DNA of 37,811 nt from a virus. How positions within the stretch are numbered: position 1 is the first letter of the stretch; every line of letters starts with the position of its first letter. A program made the translations under genes and the position numbers. The notes beneath the pieces were generated by a model. It was not told the DNA's origin. It did no database searches and saw nothing but the letters and a program-made list of their open reading frames with translations. The DNA is taken from positions 1 through 37,811 of the IMG/VR virus record IMGVR_UViG_3300044730_000471. One strand, given 5' to 3'. This document shows positions 23,179 through 30,079 of the stretch, piece after piece.

Positions 23179-23683
23179 ATCCTTTATTTAGCCTCTTTAC
23201 TGATGAAATAGAACAGTTATATAAATCGGCTATTATTTGGTTTTTAACGCCTTCAGATTTTAGTTTTACAATTGCCTCAATACTTTCTTTAGTTTGCTTA
23301 CAACGGCTGCTTTCGTGTAGGCGCTTTGGCTTTGATAGCCCGTTTTCATATGCGTGCTTTACGTTTTCTGAATTATTAACCCACTCTAAATTATTTATGG
23401 CGTTATTCAACTTATTGCCGTCTTTATGGTTTACTTGAGGTTTATTATTAACGTTTTCAATGAACGCCATAGCAACAAGCCTATGTACTTTTAAAGTACT
23501 TAGTTTACCATTAATCATTATCGCTACACGCTTATAACCTTTCTTATCGATAGCTGGTTTCAATAGTTTGCCTTTTAATTTTAAAGGCTGCTTTCGCGTT
23601 TCTACTATCCTATCAATACTGCGAACGTTTCCTAAATTAGAAACCTCGTATCCGCTTTCAAATACTTTCCAAATTTCAATCAT
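23159..23683 (-). CDS. HNH homing endonuclease (NUMOD4-HNH)
   Basis: I start at MIEIWKVFESGYEVSNLGNV (23683), which overlaps the terminase small subunit stop by 8 nt. The 174-residue protein has an N-terminal NUMOD4 domain (about 1-45), an HNH core (HRLVAMAFIENV, then QVNHKDGNKLNN and NNLEWVNNSEN, about 75-115) and a C-terminal helix-turn-helix (about 135-170, with IIADLYNCSISSVKRL). It sits between the two terminase genes and overlaps terL by 20 nt. This is a free-standing homing endonuclease whose probable target is the conserved P-loop region of intron-less or bypass-less terL alleles. Confidence 0.88.
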   Translation of the reverse strand: MIEIWKVFESGYEVSNLGNVRSIDRIVETRKQPLKLKGKLLKPAIDKKGYKRVAIMINGKLSTLKVHRLVAMAFIENVNNKPQVNHKDGNKLNNAINNLEWVNNSENVKHAYENGLSKPKRLHESSRCKQTKESIEAIVKLKSEGVKNQIIADLYNCSISSVKRLNKGYAIYAN

Positions 23684-24107
23684 TCTTTTCTTTTGTTTCG
23701 GTTCGCACAATAACAAGCGGCTCGGTGGTGGTAATGGTATTTTCTCCATTATTGCTCCAGCGCCCGCGCTGCCTATTTGCTAACCAATGTTTCGCCGCCG
23801 CCGTATCAGAGGGTAGCTGCTTGCGTAGCTTTACTACTTCACCGTCCTTTGTTACCGCCTCTTCGACTATCGTTACACCTAATGCACGTTCGTACATCGA
23901 GCGCGCTACTTTAGCGTCCGCGTCCTCTTTTCCGCGTGTTAATGACTCTAAAAATGTGGGTTGGGCGCGTTTCCAATTATTAAACGTCGCCTCACATATA
24001 TCGAACGCCGCTGCCATTTGTACATCGTTAAGCCCGAGCAAAGCAAGATTAAACGCTCGTTCGTCGTATTCGGGTTTATAGTCGGTTGGTCTACCTAATT
24101 TTTTCAT
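23676..24107 (-). CDS. terS: Terminase small subunit
   Basis: This 143-residue protein begins with a helix-turn-helix: RPTDYKPEYDERAFNLALLG, then NDVQMAAAFDICEATFNNW (about 27-45), as in small terminases that bind the packaging site. A helical oligomerisation part follows, with KEDADAKVARSMYERALG, and a C-terminal tail contacting TerL. It overlaps the 47-residue gene as ATGA and precedes the homing endonuclease and terL. Confidence 0.88.
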   Translation of the reverse strand: MKKLGRPTDYKPEYDERAFNLALLGLNDVQMAAAFDICEATFNNWKRAQPTFLESLTRGKEDADAKVARSMYERALGVTIVEEAVTKDGEVVKLRKQLPSDTAAAKHWLANRQRGRWSNNGENTITTTEPLVIVRTETKEKND

Positions 24108-24247
24108 CGCTTGTTTCTTGCTTTGCGGTATTTCTCGGCTTCGGCGTATGCTATCGCGGCGGCTTGCTCGTTTGAGTAACCTTCGCTAATTAGCTTGCGA
24201 ATGTTCATGCTTATAATCGTTTGCGTATCTCCTTGAAATAGTGGCAT
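24104..24247 (-). CDS. Small conserved protein (47 aa)
   Basis: This short gene reads MPLFQGDTQTIISMNIRKLI and continues SEGYSNEQAAAIAYAEAEKY. Small phage proteins with the pattern ISxNIxxLxxEGxxxxQAxAIA are common near terminase and capsid genes; the role is unknown. Its stop overlaps the terminase small subunit start as ATGA, which supports it as real and co-translated. It fills the space between 24260 and 24107. Confidence 0.72.
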   Translation of the reverse strand: MPLFQGDTQTIISMNIRKLISEGYSNEQAAAIAYAEAEKYRKARNKR

Positions 24248-24259
24248 AGTATTACAAAA

Positions 24260-24643
24260 TTACAAATTATAAGTGTCGATTCGTTTTTTAACCATTTCGA
24301 TAAAGCGCTCCATCATTGCCGCGTAAAAGCTGTTAAAGTCCTTATGACCTTCGGGCGCGTGTTCAAAGAGAACGTAAAGGGTAGCGCGTAACCGTTGGCT
24401 CGGTGTTTTGCTTCCGAGTTCTGCGGCATCGAGTTTAAGGTTGTTTAATAGCTGTTCATCGTTGTAATTGAATTGTTCGCCCTTAAATGCCATAACACCT
24501 ACGCCGCCCATCCATTGATTGAATAGCGCGCTCGTTTGTTCGGGCGTTAGTTCCTGCGTTCCGATTGTTACCTTAATCGTTTTATCGCGGCGCGTGGCTA
24601 CCGATTCAATCGCACACGGTATGGTTAATAGTTTAGCATCCAT
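24260..24643 (-). CDS. Conserved protein of unknown function (127 aa)
   Basis: The N-terminal part is a beta domain (TKxIKVTIGTQELTPEQT-like), followed by helices with the motif SQRLRATLYVLFEH and a final amphipathic helix (MERFIEMVKKRIDTY). It overlaps the preceding DNA-binding-type gene by 11 nt and precedes the terminase block. A regulatory or recombination-linked role is conceivable, but I recognise no family. Confidence 0.68.
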   Translation of the reverse strand: MDAKLLTIPCAIESVATRRDKTIKVTIGTQELTPEQTSALFNQWMGGVGVMAFKGEQFNYNDEQLLNNLKLDAAELGSKTPSQRLRATLYVLFEHAPEGHKDFNSFYAAMMERFIEMVKKRIDTYNL

Positions 24644-24842
24644 ACTCGGGGTCGTGTTTCTTTGACTTGTATTCGAGCTTTAAGCCTTCGAGGTATGCGC
24701 GAACCATTGCCGTGATTTTTTCGCGGTGCGTTTGCGGAACTCTAAAGCATAACGTCGATGTTTGTTCGCCGTATTGCTTCGACCTACCAGCACCTTCACG
24801 GCGACCGCCACGCTTTGAAATCGGTTTCGGTGTTGCTTCCAT
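24633..24842 (-). CDS. Small ribbon-helix-helix-like DNA-binding protein (69 aa)
   Basis: I start at MEATPKPISKRGGRREGAGR (24842), 5 nt after the TATATTTG promoter element; a longer reading to 24860 would overlap that promoter. The KRGGRREGAGR leader, followed by a strand (TLCFRVPQTH) and two helices, is typical of small RHH-type proteins in Bacteroidota mobile elements. It leads the transcript into the terminase genes and may autoregulate it. Confidence 0.72.
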   Translation of the reverse strand: MEATPKPISKRGGRREGAGRSKQYGEQTSTLCFRVPQTHREKITAMVRAYLEGLKLEYKSKKHDPEYGC

Positions 24843-24847
24843 TGCTG

Positions 24848-24881
24848 CAAATATAGTCAATTTTTGATTATGTTTTGCAAA
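24848..24881 (-). promoter_or_regulatory. Promoter before the packaging genes, near-leaderless
   Basis: Minus strand TTTG (24881-24878), a 22-nt spacer (longer than usual) and TATATTTG (24855-24848), ending 5 nt before the ATG at 24842. The spacer has ATAATCAAAAATTG, like the conserved spacer of the moron promoters. Confidence 0.6.
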
Positions 24882-25096
24882 TTAATACCGTGTTTTTTTA
24901 GGAGCTTTAACCAATCGAGCGAGCGGTTTAAATACAATCGGTAGGCTATCGAGGTGCGTGGGGCGCTCGTTAATTGCGCTGCATAGCTTCGGTGTGTTTT
25001 AAGCGTGTCGGTGTAATGCGTAACGCCATCTTTAAATTCGCCTTGCTCGGGTTCGTAGTTTGTCATATAGTCTATTATTCGTTCCTCGGTGGTCAT
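24857..25096 (-). CDS. Small helical protein (79 aa)
   Basis: Begins MTTEERIIDYMTNYEPEQGE and is predicted helical with a basic C-terminal half (YRLYLNRSLDWLKLLKKHG). It overlaps the preceding gene by 4 nt and is the last gene of the helicase transcript before the new promoter at 24848-24881. No family recognised. Confidence 0.65.
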   Translation of the reverse strand: MTTEERIIDYMTNYEPEQGEFKDGVTHYTDTLKTHRSYAAQLTSAPRTSIAYRLYLNRSLDWLKLLKKHGINLQNIIKN

Positions 25097-25431
25097 TCTC
25101 TATTTTTAAACTTTCTTAAAAACTTTTCCATTTCGTCTTTTATATCTTGAGCGGTAATATTTGTGTTTTTTATATCTATGGAATCTGTATAAATTCCGTC
25201 AAACCATGATATAGAATTAACGACCTCATTACCTAAACTTATGTCATCAATCATTGATACGAAAGCAATAATAGATTTATTTATATCGGCTTTAATCCAA
25301 GCGTATTTGTAATCATTAAAGCATTGAATAAGTACCCACCCTTTGGTTTCAAAATAATTGTTTACTACTTGAATAGGGTAGCCTATAAATTCATCTAAAT
25401 CAAATAGACCGTGTTGTAAATTATCTTCCAT
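25093..25431 (-). CDS. Conserved acidic protein (112 aa)
   Basis: This 112-residue acidic protein begins MEDNLQHGLFDLDEFIGYPI and appears mixed alpha/beta with several Trp and Tyr residues. It shares one base with the helicase stop and overlaps the next gene by 4 nt, so it belongs to the helicase operon. A helicase-associated function is possible only by position. Confidence 0.62.
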   Translation of the reverse strand: MEDNLQHGLFDLDEFIGYPIQVVNNYFETKGWVLIQCFNDYKYAWIKADINKSIIAFVSMIDDISLGNEVVNSISWFDGIYTDSIDIKNTNITAQDIKDEMEKFLRKFKNRE

Positions 25432-26816
25432 TAGAAAGGCGTAAAATCAAATGTTTCGTTAGGCGCTATTGCGTTTTCCTTAACTGGTAAAAAGCTGCTC
25501 CCAGTATTGCCGCCGTTATCGCTAAAATGCGTTAACGTTTCATTATGCTTAAACCGCACCTCACCCGTCGAGCCTTGCCGATGTTTCTCGAATAAGTAAA
25601 AAACGTCGTTTGTATAGGGCGTTCCGTTATCCTCATTAAGCGCGTAATATGAAGGTCGCCAAACGAACATAACGGTATCGGCATCCTGTTCGATGCTACC
25701 CGACTCGCGAAGGTCTGAAAGTATGGGGCGTTTATCGGCTCGTTGCTCAACCTGCCTGCTCAACTGAGCAAGTGCGATAATCGGTATGTTTAACTCCTTT
25801 TGTGCGGCTTTTAACGTGCGGCTTATCTCAGCCACCTCAGCCTCGCGATTGCCGCCTTTAAAGCCCTCAATAGTCATTAACTGTAAATAATCGATTATAG
25901 CCCATTTACAACGATTTTTACGCACCTCGCGGCGCAATATCCTTACGGCTTCATGTACGCCGCATCGAGCCTTATCGTAAATCAAAATAGGTAACTTTTC
26001 GGTTTTACCTATCGATTGCTCGAATGCGTGTAGTTCGGGTTGTGTTAGGTTACCATCGCGAAGGCGTGCGCTGTTAATTAGGCTTTCTCCGTGCTGCAAT
26101 ATAAGGCGCTGAGCTAACTGGCTGCGATTCATTTCTAAGTTGAAATAAACACCCGGCTCATTAAATTGCACCGCGTGAAATAGTGCGAGGGCTGTTTTAC
26201 CCATCGAGGGGCGACCCGCTAAGATTATAAGCTCAGGGTGAAAGCCACCGGTAAAACGATTTAAGGCGCTTAAGCCTGTGTTTAAGCCGCTCGTTTGACC
26301 TGACTGATACAAAGCGTTGCGGCGGTAATATGCCTGCCTTTCTTCGTCGGATAACTGTGCCATGTTTATGATGTTATCCGTCGGGCTACCGTCCTCGATT
26401 AAAGAGTTAAGGCGTTTTATTATTTCGGTTGCTGTTTCAACGCCACTACGCATAGTTCCAATACCTAACGCTTGCTCGGTTAGTATTGAACTAACGGAGC
26501 GTTTAATATGTTCGTCTTTTAGAATTGCAATGTAATCGTTAACGGGTTCGTTGTACGATAACTCATTGCCCCAGCTTGCAAGCTCTGAAATATTTTGCGG
26601 GGTTAGGCTTTTTTCGTTTTTGTTGTATTGTGCAATGGTTAGAAGCGTGGGTTTCTTTTCGTCTTTTATAATTGCCTTAATGAGCTTAAAACAACTTAGC
26701 GCGGTGGCATCTTGAAACAGATGCTCGCCGATTTGCGGCATTATTTCTTTATAATTTTCGTCCGCGTTTAAGCAAAGGAATATTAAAGCCTGTTCGATTT
26801 TTGGTAGTGGTTTCAT
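25431..26816 (-). CDS. dnaB: Replicative DNA helicase, DnaB family
   Basis: This 461-residue protein has a DnaB N-terminal helical domain (about 1-140), linker helix, and RecA-like ATPase: Walker A GRPSMGKT (201-208), Walker B WAIIDYLQLM (305-314), then IIALAQLSRQVEQR with the conserved Gln and LSDLRESGSIEQDAD with the arginine region. It unwinds DNA ahead of the phage fork on the lagging-strand template. It follows the replisome organiser and the zinc-finger protein. No primase is seen in the window, so host DnaG is probably used. Confidence 0.95.
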   Translation of the reverse strand: MKPLPKIEQALIFLCLNADENYKEIMPQIGEHLFQDATALSCFKLIKAIIKDEKKPTLLTIAQYNKNEKSLTPQNISELASWGNELSYNEPVNDYIAILKDEHIKRSVSSILTEQALGIGTMRSGVETATEIIKRLNSLIEDGSPTDNIINMAQLSDEERQAYYRRNALYQSGQTSGLNTGLSALNRFTGGFHPELIILAGRPSMGKTALALFHAVQFNEPGVYFNLEMNRSQLAQRLILQHGESLINSARLRDGNLTQPELHAFEQSIGKTEKLPILIYDKARCGVHEAVRILRREVRKNRCKWAIIDYLQLMTIEGFKGGNREAEVAEISRTLKAAQKELNIPIIALAQLSRQVEQRADKRPILSDLRESGSIEQDADTVMFVWRPSYYALNEDNGTPYTNDVFYLFEKHRQGSTGEVRFKHNETLTHFSDNGGNTGSSFLPVKENAIAPNETFDFTPF

Positions 26817-26828
26817 GCGGTAAAAGTT

Positions 26829-26847
26829 GGGCGGTGGTTAGCCGCCC
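26829..26847 (-). terminator. GC hairpin between zinc-protein and helicase genes
   Basis: GGGCGG (26829-26834) and CCGCCC (26842-26847) form a stem with a TGGTTAG loop. It ends the moron-type gene at 26855. The minus strand then reads AACTTTTA, a weak T-run, so it may terminate only partly. Nearly the same stem-loop lies at 33449-33467. Confidence 0.5.
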
Positions 26848-26854
26848 TGTTAAA

Positions 26855-27328
26855 TTAAACTGAAAGAGTATATTTTCGCACTACATATTTTGAGCCGTAG
26901 CATTCAAAACATATACCTTGACAATAGTAGTGAAAAGCAGGTATAATGCCCTTACCATGACATCTTTCGCATTCGCAAATCTCTAATCCGCTAACTTTCA
27001 TTGTTGCAGTATGCTTTTCTGCTACATTCGGATTTTGAAGAAATTTACCTACTTGCTTTAAAACATCATCGGCAGTAATGTAAGGCTGAATATAAGCCCT
27101 TCTAACCCAACCATACGCTTTTAATTCAACATTGAAGTTCTGTTTATTGCCGTTTGCATCAACATAATTCTTATTCGTCCAAACTTTGCCGTTTTCGCAA
27201 ATTTTCACTTCTATAATTCCATCCTCTAAAACCTTATTAAGAGTTTTAACAATGTGGCTACGATTGTCGCCCTGTTCAGGTCTATTAGCGGATTTAAAAA
27301 GTTCGTTTACTAAATTTTGTGCTTTCAT
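26855..27328 (-). CDS. DnaJ-type zinc-finger accessory protein (157 aa)
   Basis: I start at MKAQNLVNELFKSANRPEQG (27328), not at an upstream ATG at 27367 which lies inside promoter P3. The C-terminal end holds CERCHGKGIIPAFHYYCQGI followed by CFECYGS, two DnaJ-like CxxCxG units that bind zinc. The N-terminal 110 residues look like a separate alpha/beta domain. A private promoter and a hairpin at its end mark it as one of the four moron-type cassettes. Confidence 0.8.
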   Translation of the reverse strand: MKAQNLVNELFKSANRPEQGDNRSHIVKTLNKVLEDGIIEVKICENGKVWTNKNYVDANGNKQNFNVELKAYGWVRRAYIQPYITADDVLKQVGKFLQNPNVAEKHTATMKVSGLEICECERCHGKGIIPAFHYYCQGICFECYGSKYVVRKYTLSV

Positions 27329-27356
27329 TGTGTAAGTGTTTAAGAGTTTGATGCAG

Positions 27357-27387
27357 CAAACATACAACTCTTTTTTGATTATGCAAA
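27357..27387 (-). promoter_or_regulatory. Moron promoter P3
   Basis: Minus strand TTTG (27387-27384), 19-nt spacer (CATAATCAAAAAAGAGTTG), TATGTTTG (27364-27357). It is followed by a leader ending TTAAACACTTACACA before the ATG at 27328. Same family as P1, P2 and P4. Confidence 0.88.
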
Positions 27388-27419
27388 CTTTTTCTAAATT
27401 ATTTTAAAAATATTTTTTC

Positions 27420-28112
27420 TCATTGCATCTTTAGCCCCATCGAGGCGCGTGTTATTGTTGAGGTTTGCGGTTGTTTAGTATTATTGGTTTTATTTGGTTC
27501 GAATAAGCCTTTATAGTTACCCTCAATGCTTCGTGCGATTCCATCGAGTGCCTCCTGTTCTGTTTTATAAATTTGAGGCATTTTTTTCATCAAAGATTTA
27601 ATTCCTAAAGTAGTCGGGTAATCTTTGTTCGTAATTCGGTTAATCAAAAAATCTTTAAAGGCTTCGTTTAGTTTTTCGCTTTTTTCAAAAAATGTCATAC
27701 CCCTTATTTCAATAACTGATTTAAAAACCCTATTTTCTTTTTTAACATTTTCATTTACATTAACACTTACACTTACATTATCACTATCACTATCACTATC
27801 AGCTTCGTTTGCTAAGGTTTGCTTAGCAAATTTAGCATTTGCTTTTTTTGCTTGTTTTTGCTTGCCTTTGCTTAAACCACCTTTTTTACCAGCCTCTTTA
27901 CGCTTTTCACAAGTAGATAAATATTTTTCTTTATCTCGGTCAAGTGTATTTTTTATAGGATTAAAAAGAAAAAATAAAGGGTTTTCAGGTGTGATTGTTT
28001 TACCTTCAATCATATATTCAAATATGATAGTAGTTAGTTCTCCAAGCTGGCTTTTATCAAGATACTTTATTGTATCCCATAAATCACAGTATAAAATAAA
28101 TGATGCTTTCAT
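27420..28112 (-). CDS. Replisome organiser / replication initiator-like protein
   Basis: The N-terminal domain (SFILYCDLWDTIKYLDKSQL, about 3-75) resembles the winged-helix-like start of phage replication proteins found before DnaB genes. A basic KxGGLSKGKQKQAKKA linker follows, then a low-complexity stretch of D/S/V/N (about 104-123), then a C-terminal domain (about 130-200) that may bind the helicase. The low-complexity codons form short tandem repeats (27755-27803) that could act as an origin inside the gene, as lambda O does. It shares one base with the upstream 71-residue gene. Confidence 0.75.
   Translation of the reverse strand: MKASFILYCDLWDTIKYLDKSQLGELTTIIFEYMIEGKTITPENPLFFLFNPIKNTLDRDKEKYLSTCEKRKEAGKKGGLSKGKQKQAKKANAKFAKQTLANEADSDSDSDNVSVSVNVNENVKKENRVFKSVIEIRGMTFFEKSEKLNEAFKDFLINRITNKDYPTTLGIKSLMKKMPQIYKTEQEALDGIARSIEGNYKGLFEPNKTNNTKQPQTSTITRASMGLKMQ
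27755..27803. repeat. Hexanucleotide repeat tract in the replication gene
   Basis: The plus strand shows ACTTAC-type units followed by ATCACT repeated in tandem. They encode the D/S and V/N stretch of the replisome organiser. The tract may be an iteron array or just a slippage-prone linker. Confidence 0.6.
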
Positions 28113-28327
28113 TAGAAAATAATTCCGAATGTATCCTTATTGTCATCTGAAAACAACTGAATACCTCTTTGTATCCAATATGCCCGTTTTTTATACCTTA
28201 AAAGGTTTTCAATAGCGGTTGTATATTCACCATCACATTCACAAGCTCTACGCTCTAAATGTATTTGTTTCTCAATCGCTGCATTAATTAACGCTTCTTC
28301 GATTTGTTGTAAATAGTTAGTTTCCAT
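28112..28327 (-). CDS. Small helical protein at the start of the replication transcript (71 aa)
   Basis: Begins METNYLQQIEEALINAAIEK and is helical with a basic middle (ERRACECDGEY, then RYKKRAYWIQRG). The ATG lies 3 nt after the T-run of RNA2, so its expression should depend on read-through of that terminator or on a start I cannot see. It shares a base with the next gene. Function unknown. Confidence 0.68.
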   Translation of the reverse strand: METNYLQQIEEALINAAIEKQIHLERRACECDGEYTTAIENLLRYKKRAYWIQRGIQLFSDDNKDTFGIIF

Positions 28328-28330
28328 ATT

Positions 28331-28405
28331 AAAAAAAAGCGCCCTTTGATGGCTGCGGTGAAACCGGGCAAGCTTTTAACTTAACCCTCGCAGCCCCCAA
28401 AGGGC
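28331..28405 (-). terminator. Intrinsic terminator of RNA2
   Basis: A two-part stem of 8 and 7 bp separated by a 2x2 internal loop is followed by GC and T8 (28338-28331), three bases before the next ATG. Confidence 0.85.
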
Positions 28406-28450
28406 TTCAAATGTTTTTGAAACTACATTCGGGGTTTCACTTCCGAACAT
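28331..28450 (-). ncRNA. Small RNA or attenuator with kissing-loop architecture (RNA2)
   Basis: The minus strand forms a 5' hairpin TTCGG/CCGAA (28447-28443 with 28432-28428) with loop AAGTGAAACC. A long terminator hairpin follows: GCCCTTTG (28405-28398) with CAAAGGGC (28348-28341) and GGCTGCG (28395-28389) with CGCAGCC (28357-28351), then eight T. GTGAAACC (28440-28433) in the first loop is perfectly complementary to GGTTTCAC (28365-28358) in the second, directly beside the 3' stem strand. This is the same design as RNA1 at 5511-5608 with different sequence. As it ends just before the replication genes, it may control them by attenuation. Confidence 0.7.
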
Positions 28451-28451
28451 T

Positions 28452-28478
28452 CAAATATACAAAATTTATTGATTCAAA
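28452..28478 (-). promoter_or_regulatory. Candidate promoter of RNA2
   Basis: TATATTTG (28459-28452) is a perfect -7 box. The nearest TTTG (28478-28475) gives a spacer of only 15, shorter than usual, so promoter strength is uncertain. It overlaps the last codons of the VRR-NUC gene. Confidence 0.5.
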
Positions 28479-28852
28479 TACTTTTCAATCGTTTCTATAC
28501 ATTCATCTAACCCAGAGCAAAACAATGCCTCGAAACCAGCGTTTTTAAGCCGCGTAAGGACTTCAAATTGTTCGGTAAGGTGTTCGTCTTGCTTTAGTGT
28601 TCCATCGCGCTTAAACGGCTTAAAATCGCATTTTTTGATTTCAATGAATAAACCGCTAAAGTTTCCACGCGGCGCGGCGATAAATAAATCGGGGTAGCCT
28701 CGGTGCGGGTTCATGCTTTTATGTACCCTTGCTTGTCCCATGCTCATTTTAGTACCAGCGCTAAAGTCAAACCTAAAAAGTATTTCGGGATGTTTTAGGC
28801 TCATGTAACGGGCAATGGCAGAATAAATATCGCTTTCCTTAGGCTTTCTCAT
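28466..28852 (-). CDS. VRR-NUC type nuclease
   Basis: I start at MRKPKESDIYSAIARYMSLK (28852); an earlier ATG at 28885 is possible. The 128-residue protein has the VRR-NUC pattern: N-terminal ESDIYSAI, then GYPDLFIAAPRGNFSGLFIE with the catalytic PD and E-x-K (EIKK), then LTEQFEVLTRLKNAGF and a final helix. These PD-(D/E)XK enzymes cut branched or flap DNA during replication and recombination. It overlaps the methyltransferase gene by 14 nt or more. Confidence 0.87.
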   Translation of the reverse strand: MRKPKESDIYSAIARYMSLKHPEILFRFDFSAGTKMSMGQARVHKSMNPHRGYPDLFIAAPRGNFSGLFIEIKKCDFKPFKRDGTLKQDEHLTEQFEVLTRLKNAGFEALFCSGLDECIETIEKYLNQ

Positions 28853-29819
28853 ATTGCTCAATAGCTTTAAAAATTTGGTGAACAACTTGCGGGACTATGG
28901 CATTTCCGCCGGCTTTGATTGATTCGTTTCGCCATTTAGGAAAGGTAATTCCGTCCAATTGGGTGGAAAGCCCATCATTTCGAGAACAAATCGGGGATTG
29001 AGTTGGGAAGGTGTTCCAGTTCCAAATCCTTTTGAATGTATTGTTGAAGGCAAATCCGATTCTCTCCCTTCCTTCCCTTTCCAATCTCTCGCTTTTGGTG
29101 TCGGTAGCATTTCGAACCTTGCCATCTGTTTCAATGGCATTTGAAGATTCACTCCTTTGTCTGCCCATTTCTTTTTGTCCTCCTCCCATTTTTGTTCGTT
29201 CCTCGCACTGTTCCAATCGAATGCTGTTGGCGTCGGTAGTATTCCCCACATCGCAAGTGTTGCAATATTTGGAGTGTGTCTCAAATGTGCATTTTTGCTT
29301 TTGTCCCCGTAAGTATCCCCTACCATTGCCGTTGGAGTAGGCAACAAACCAAACTCTATCCCTTCTGTGTGGTGCGTTGACGGATACAGCTGGAAGTACA
29401 TACGGTTGTACTTCGTACCCTTCAGCTTCCAAATCAGCCTGCACCTCGTGGAATACCATCCCTCCTGACCAATTAACAAGCCCGAAAACGTTTTCGCCCA
29501 CGACCCAACGCGGCTGAATTTCTCGAATCGCTCTAAGCATCTCCGGCCAGAGGTGTCGCTCATCTTCTTTTCCAAGTCGCTTTCCGGCCATTGAGTATGG
29601 CTGGCAGGGGAATCCTCCTGTAAGAATGTCAATTCGTCCTCGGTGAATAGTGAAATCTGTTTTGGTAATGTCTTCATAACTAATTGAATTTGGAAAGTGA
29701 TATTTTAAAACCTTTTGTCCGAATGGATTCCACTCACAATGGAATATGTTTTTCCAACCCATCCACTCAGCGGCTAAATCAAAGCCACCAATTCCGCTAA
29801 ATAAACTTCCATGTGTCAT
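28839..29819 (-). CDS. DNA cytosine-5 methyltransferase
   Basis: This 326-residue protein has the C5-MTase motifs in order: motif I GSLFSGIGGFDLAAEWMG (4-21), motif IV GGFPCQPYS with catalytic Cys72, motif VI GENV (108-111), motif VIII PHRRDRVWFVA (150-160), and motif X near ESIKAGGNAIVPQ. The target-recognition region (about 165-260) has repeated TDANSxR / TDTKSERLE blocks. It marks phage or host DNA, probably against restriction; no cognate endonuclease is visible. Overlaps the upstream gene by 4 nt. Most of it also encodes another recognisable protein in a different frame (28895-29677). Confidence 0.95.
   Translation of the reverse strand: MTHGSLFSGIGGFDLAAEWMGWKNIFHCEWNPFGQKVLKYHFPNSISYEDITKTDFTIHRGRIDILTGGFPCQPYSMAGKRLGKEDERHLWPEMLRAIREIQPRWVVGENVFGLVNWSGGMVFHEVQADLEAEGYEVQPYVLPAVSVNAPHRRDRVWFVAYSNGNGRGYLRGQKQKCTFETHSKYCNTCDVGNTTDANSIRLEQCEERTKMGGGQKEMGRQRSESSNAIETDGKVRNATDTKSERLEREGRERIGFAFNNTFKRIWNWNTFPTQSPICSRNDGLSTQLDGITFPKWRNESIKAGGNAIVPQVVHQIFKAIEQYEKA
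28895..29677 (-). CDS. Nested overlapping gene inside the methyltransferase (260 aa)
   Basis: A second frame on the same strand is open for 260 codons within the methyltransferase gene and yields a coherent protein: HTQWPESDLEKKMSDTSGRR, then RVGSWAKTFSGLLIGQEGWY, STRCRLIWKLKGTKYNRMYF, three LPTP(T/K)A(x)D units, and LNPRFVLEMMGFPPNWTELP near the C terminus. I recognise this as a protein type that occurs beside or over C5-methyltransferases in Bacteroidota elements, often labelled a methylase. The LPTPTA repeats are the shifted reading of the TDANS repeats. Both frames therefore appear to be under selection. Role unknown; a partner in target recognition is a guess. Confidence 0.65.
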   Translation of the reverse strand: MKTLPKQISLFTEDELTFLQEDSPASHTQWPESDLEKKMSDTSGRRCLERFEKFSRVGSWAKTFSGLLIGQEGWYSTRCRLIWKLKGTKYNRMYFQLYPSTHHTEGIEFGLLPTPTAMVGDTYGDKSKNAHLRHTPNIATLAMWGILPTPTAFDWNSARNEQKWEEDKKKWADKGVNLQMPLKQMARFEMLPTPKARDWKGKEGRESDLPSTIHSKGFGTGTPSQLNPRFVLEMMGFPPNWTELPFLNGETNQSKPAEMP

Positions 29820-30079
29820 CGCTTGTAAATATTATTACAAACTATCATGTATTCAACCCGCCCCTTTAGTTCGGTTGTTTCGTCGTAAAGGTCAATTAAT
29901 ATGCTTCGATTCTTTTCATGGTCGTTAAATACCTTTCGATACTTAAAATTGCATTCGAGGTATTCGAAGCCGCACGATAGAACGTAAGAGGCTACGTTTT
30001 TATAAGTGTGTCCGATAAACTCGGTTAAGTCGCCGAGGTCGTTAGCGTATGTAAGCGCCTCTTTCTTGGATTTGTCCAT
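29816..30079 (-). CDS. Small protein before the methyltransferase (87 aa)
   Basis: Begins MDKSKKEALTYANDLGDLTE and is mixed alpha/beta with two cysteines in VLSCGFEYLECNFKYR. It overlaps the upstream gene by 38 nt and the methyltransferase start as ATGA. Unknown function. Confidence 0.65.
   Translation of the reverse strand: MDKSKKEALTYANDLGDLTEFIGHTYKNVASYVLSCGFEYLECNFKYRKVFNDHEKNRSILIDLYDETTELKGRVEYMIVCNNIYKR

Noticed and set aside
27625-28122. 165-codon hydrophobic plus-strand ORF
   Set aside because: Antisense to the replisome organiser; its Leu/Ser runs are the complement of the D/S/K-rich codons. No promoter was found for it.
29011-29340. Plus-strand ORF over the methyltransferase
   Set aside because: Antisense to two coding frames already and without recognisable motifs, unlike the nested minus-strand frame that was accepted.
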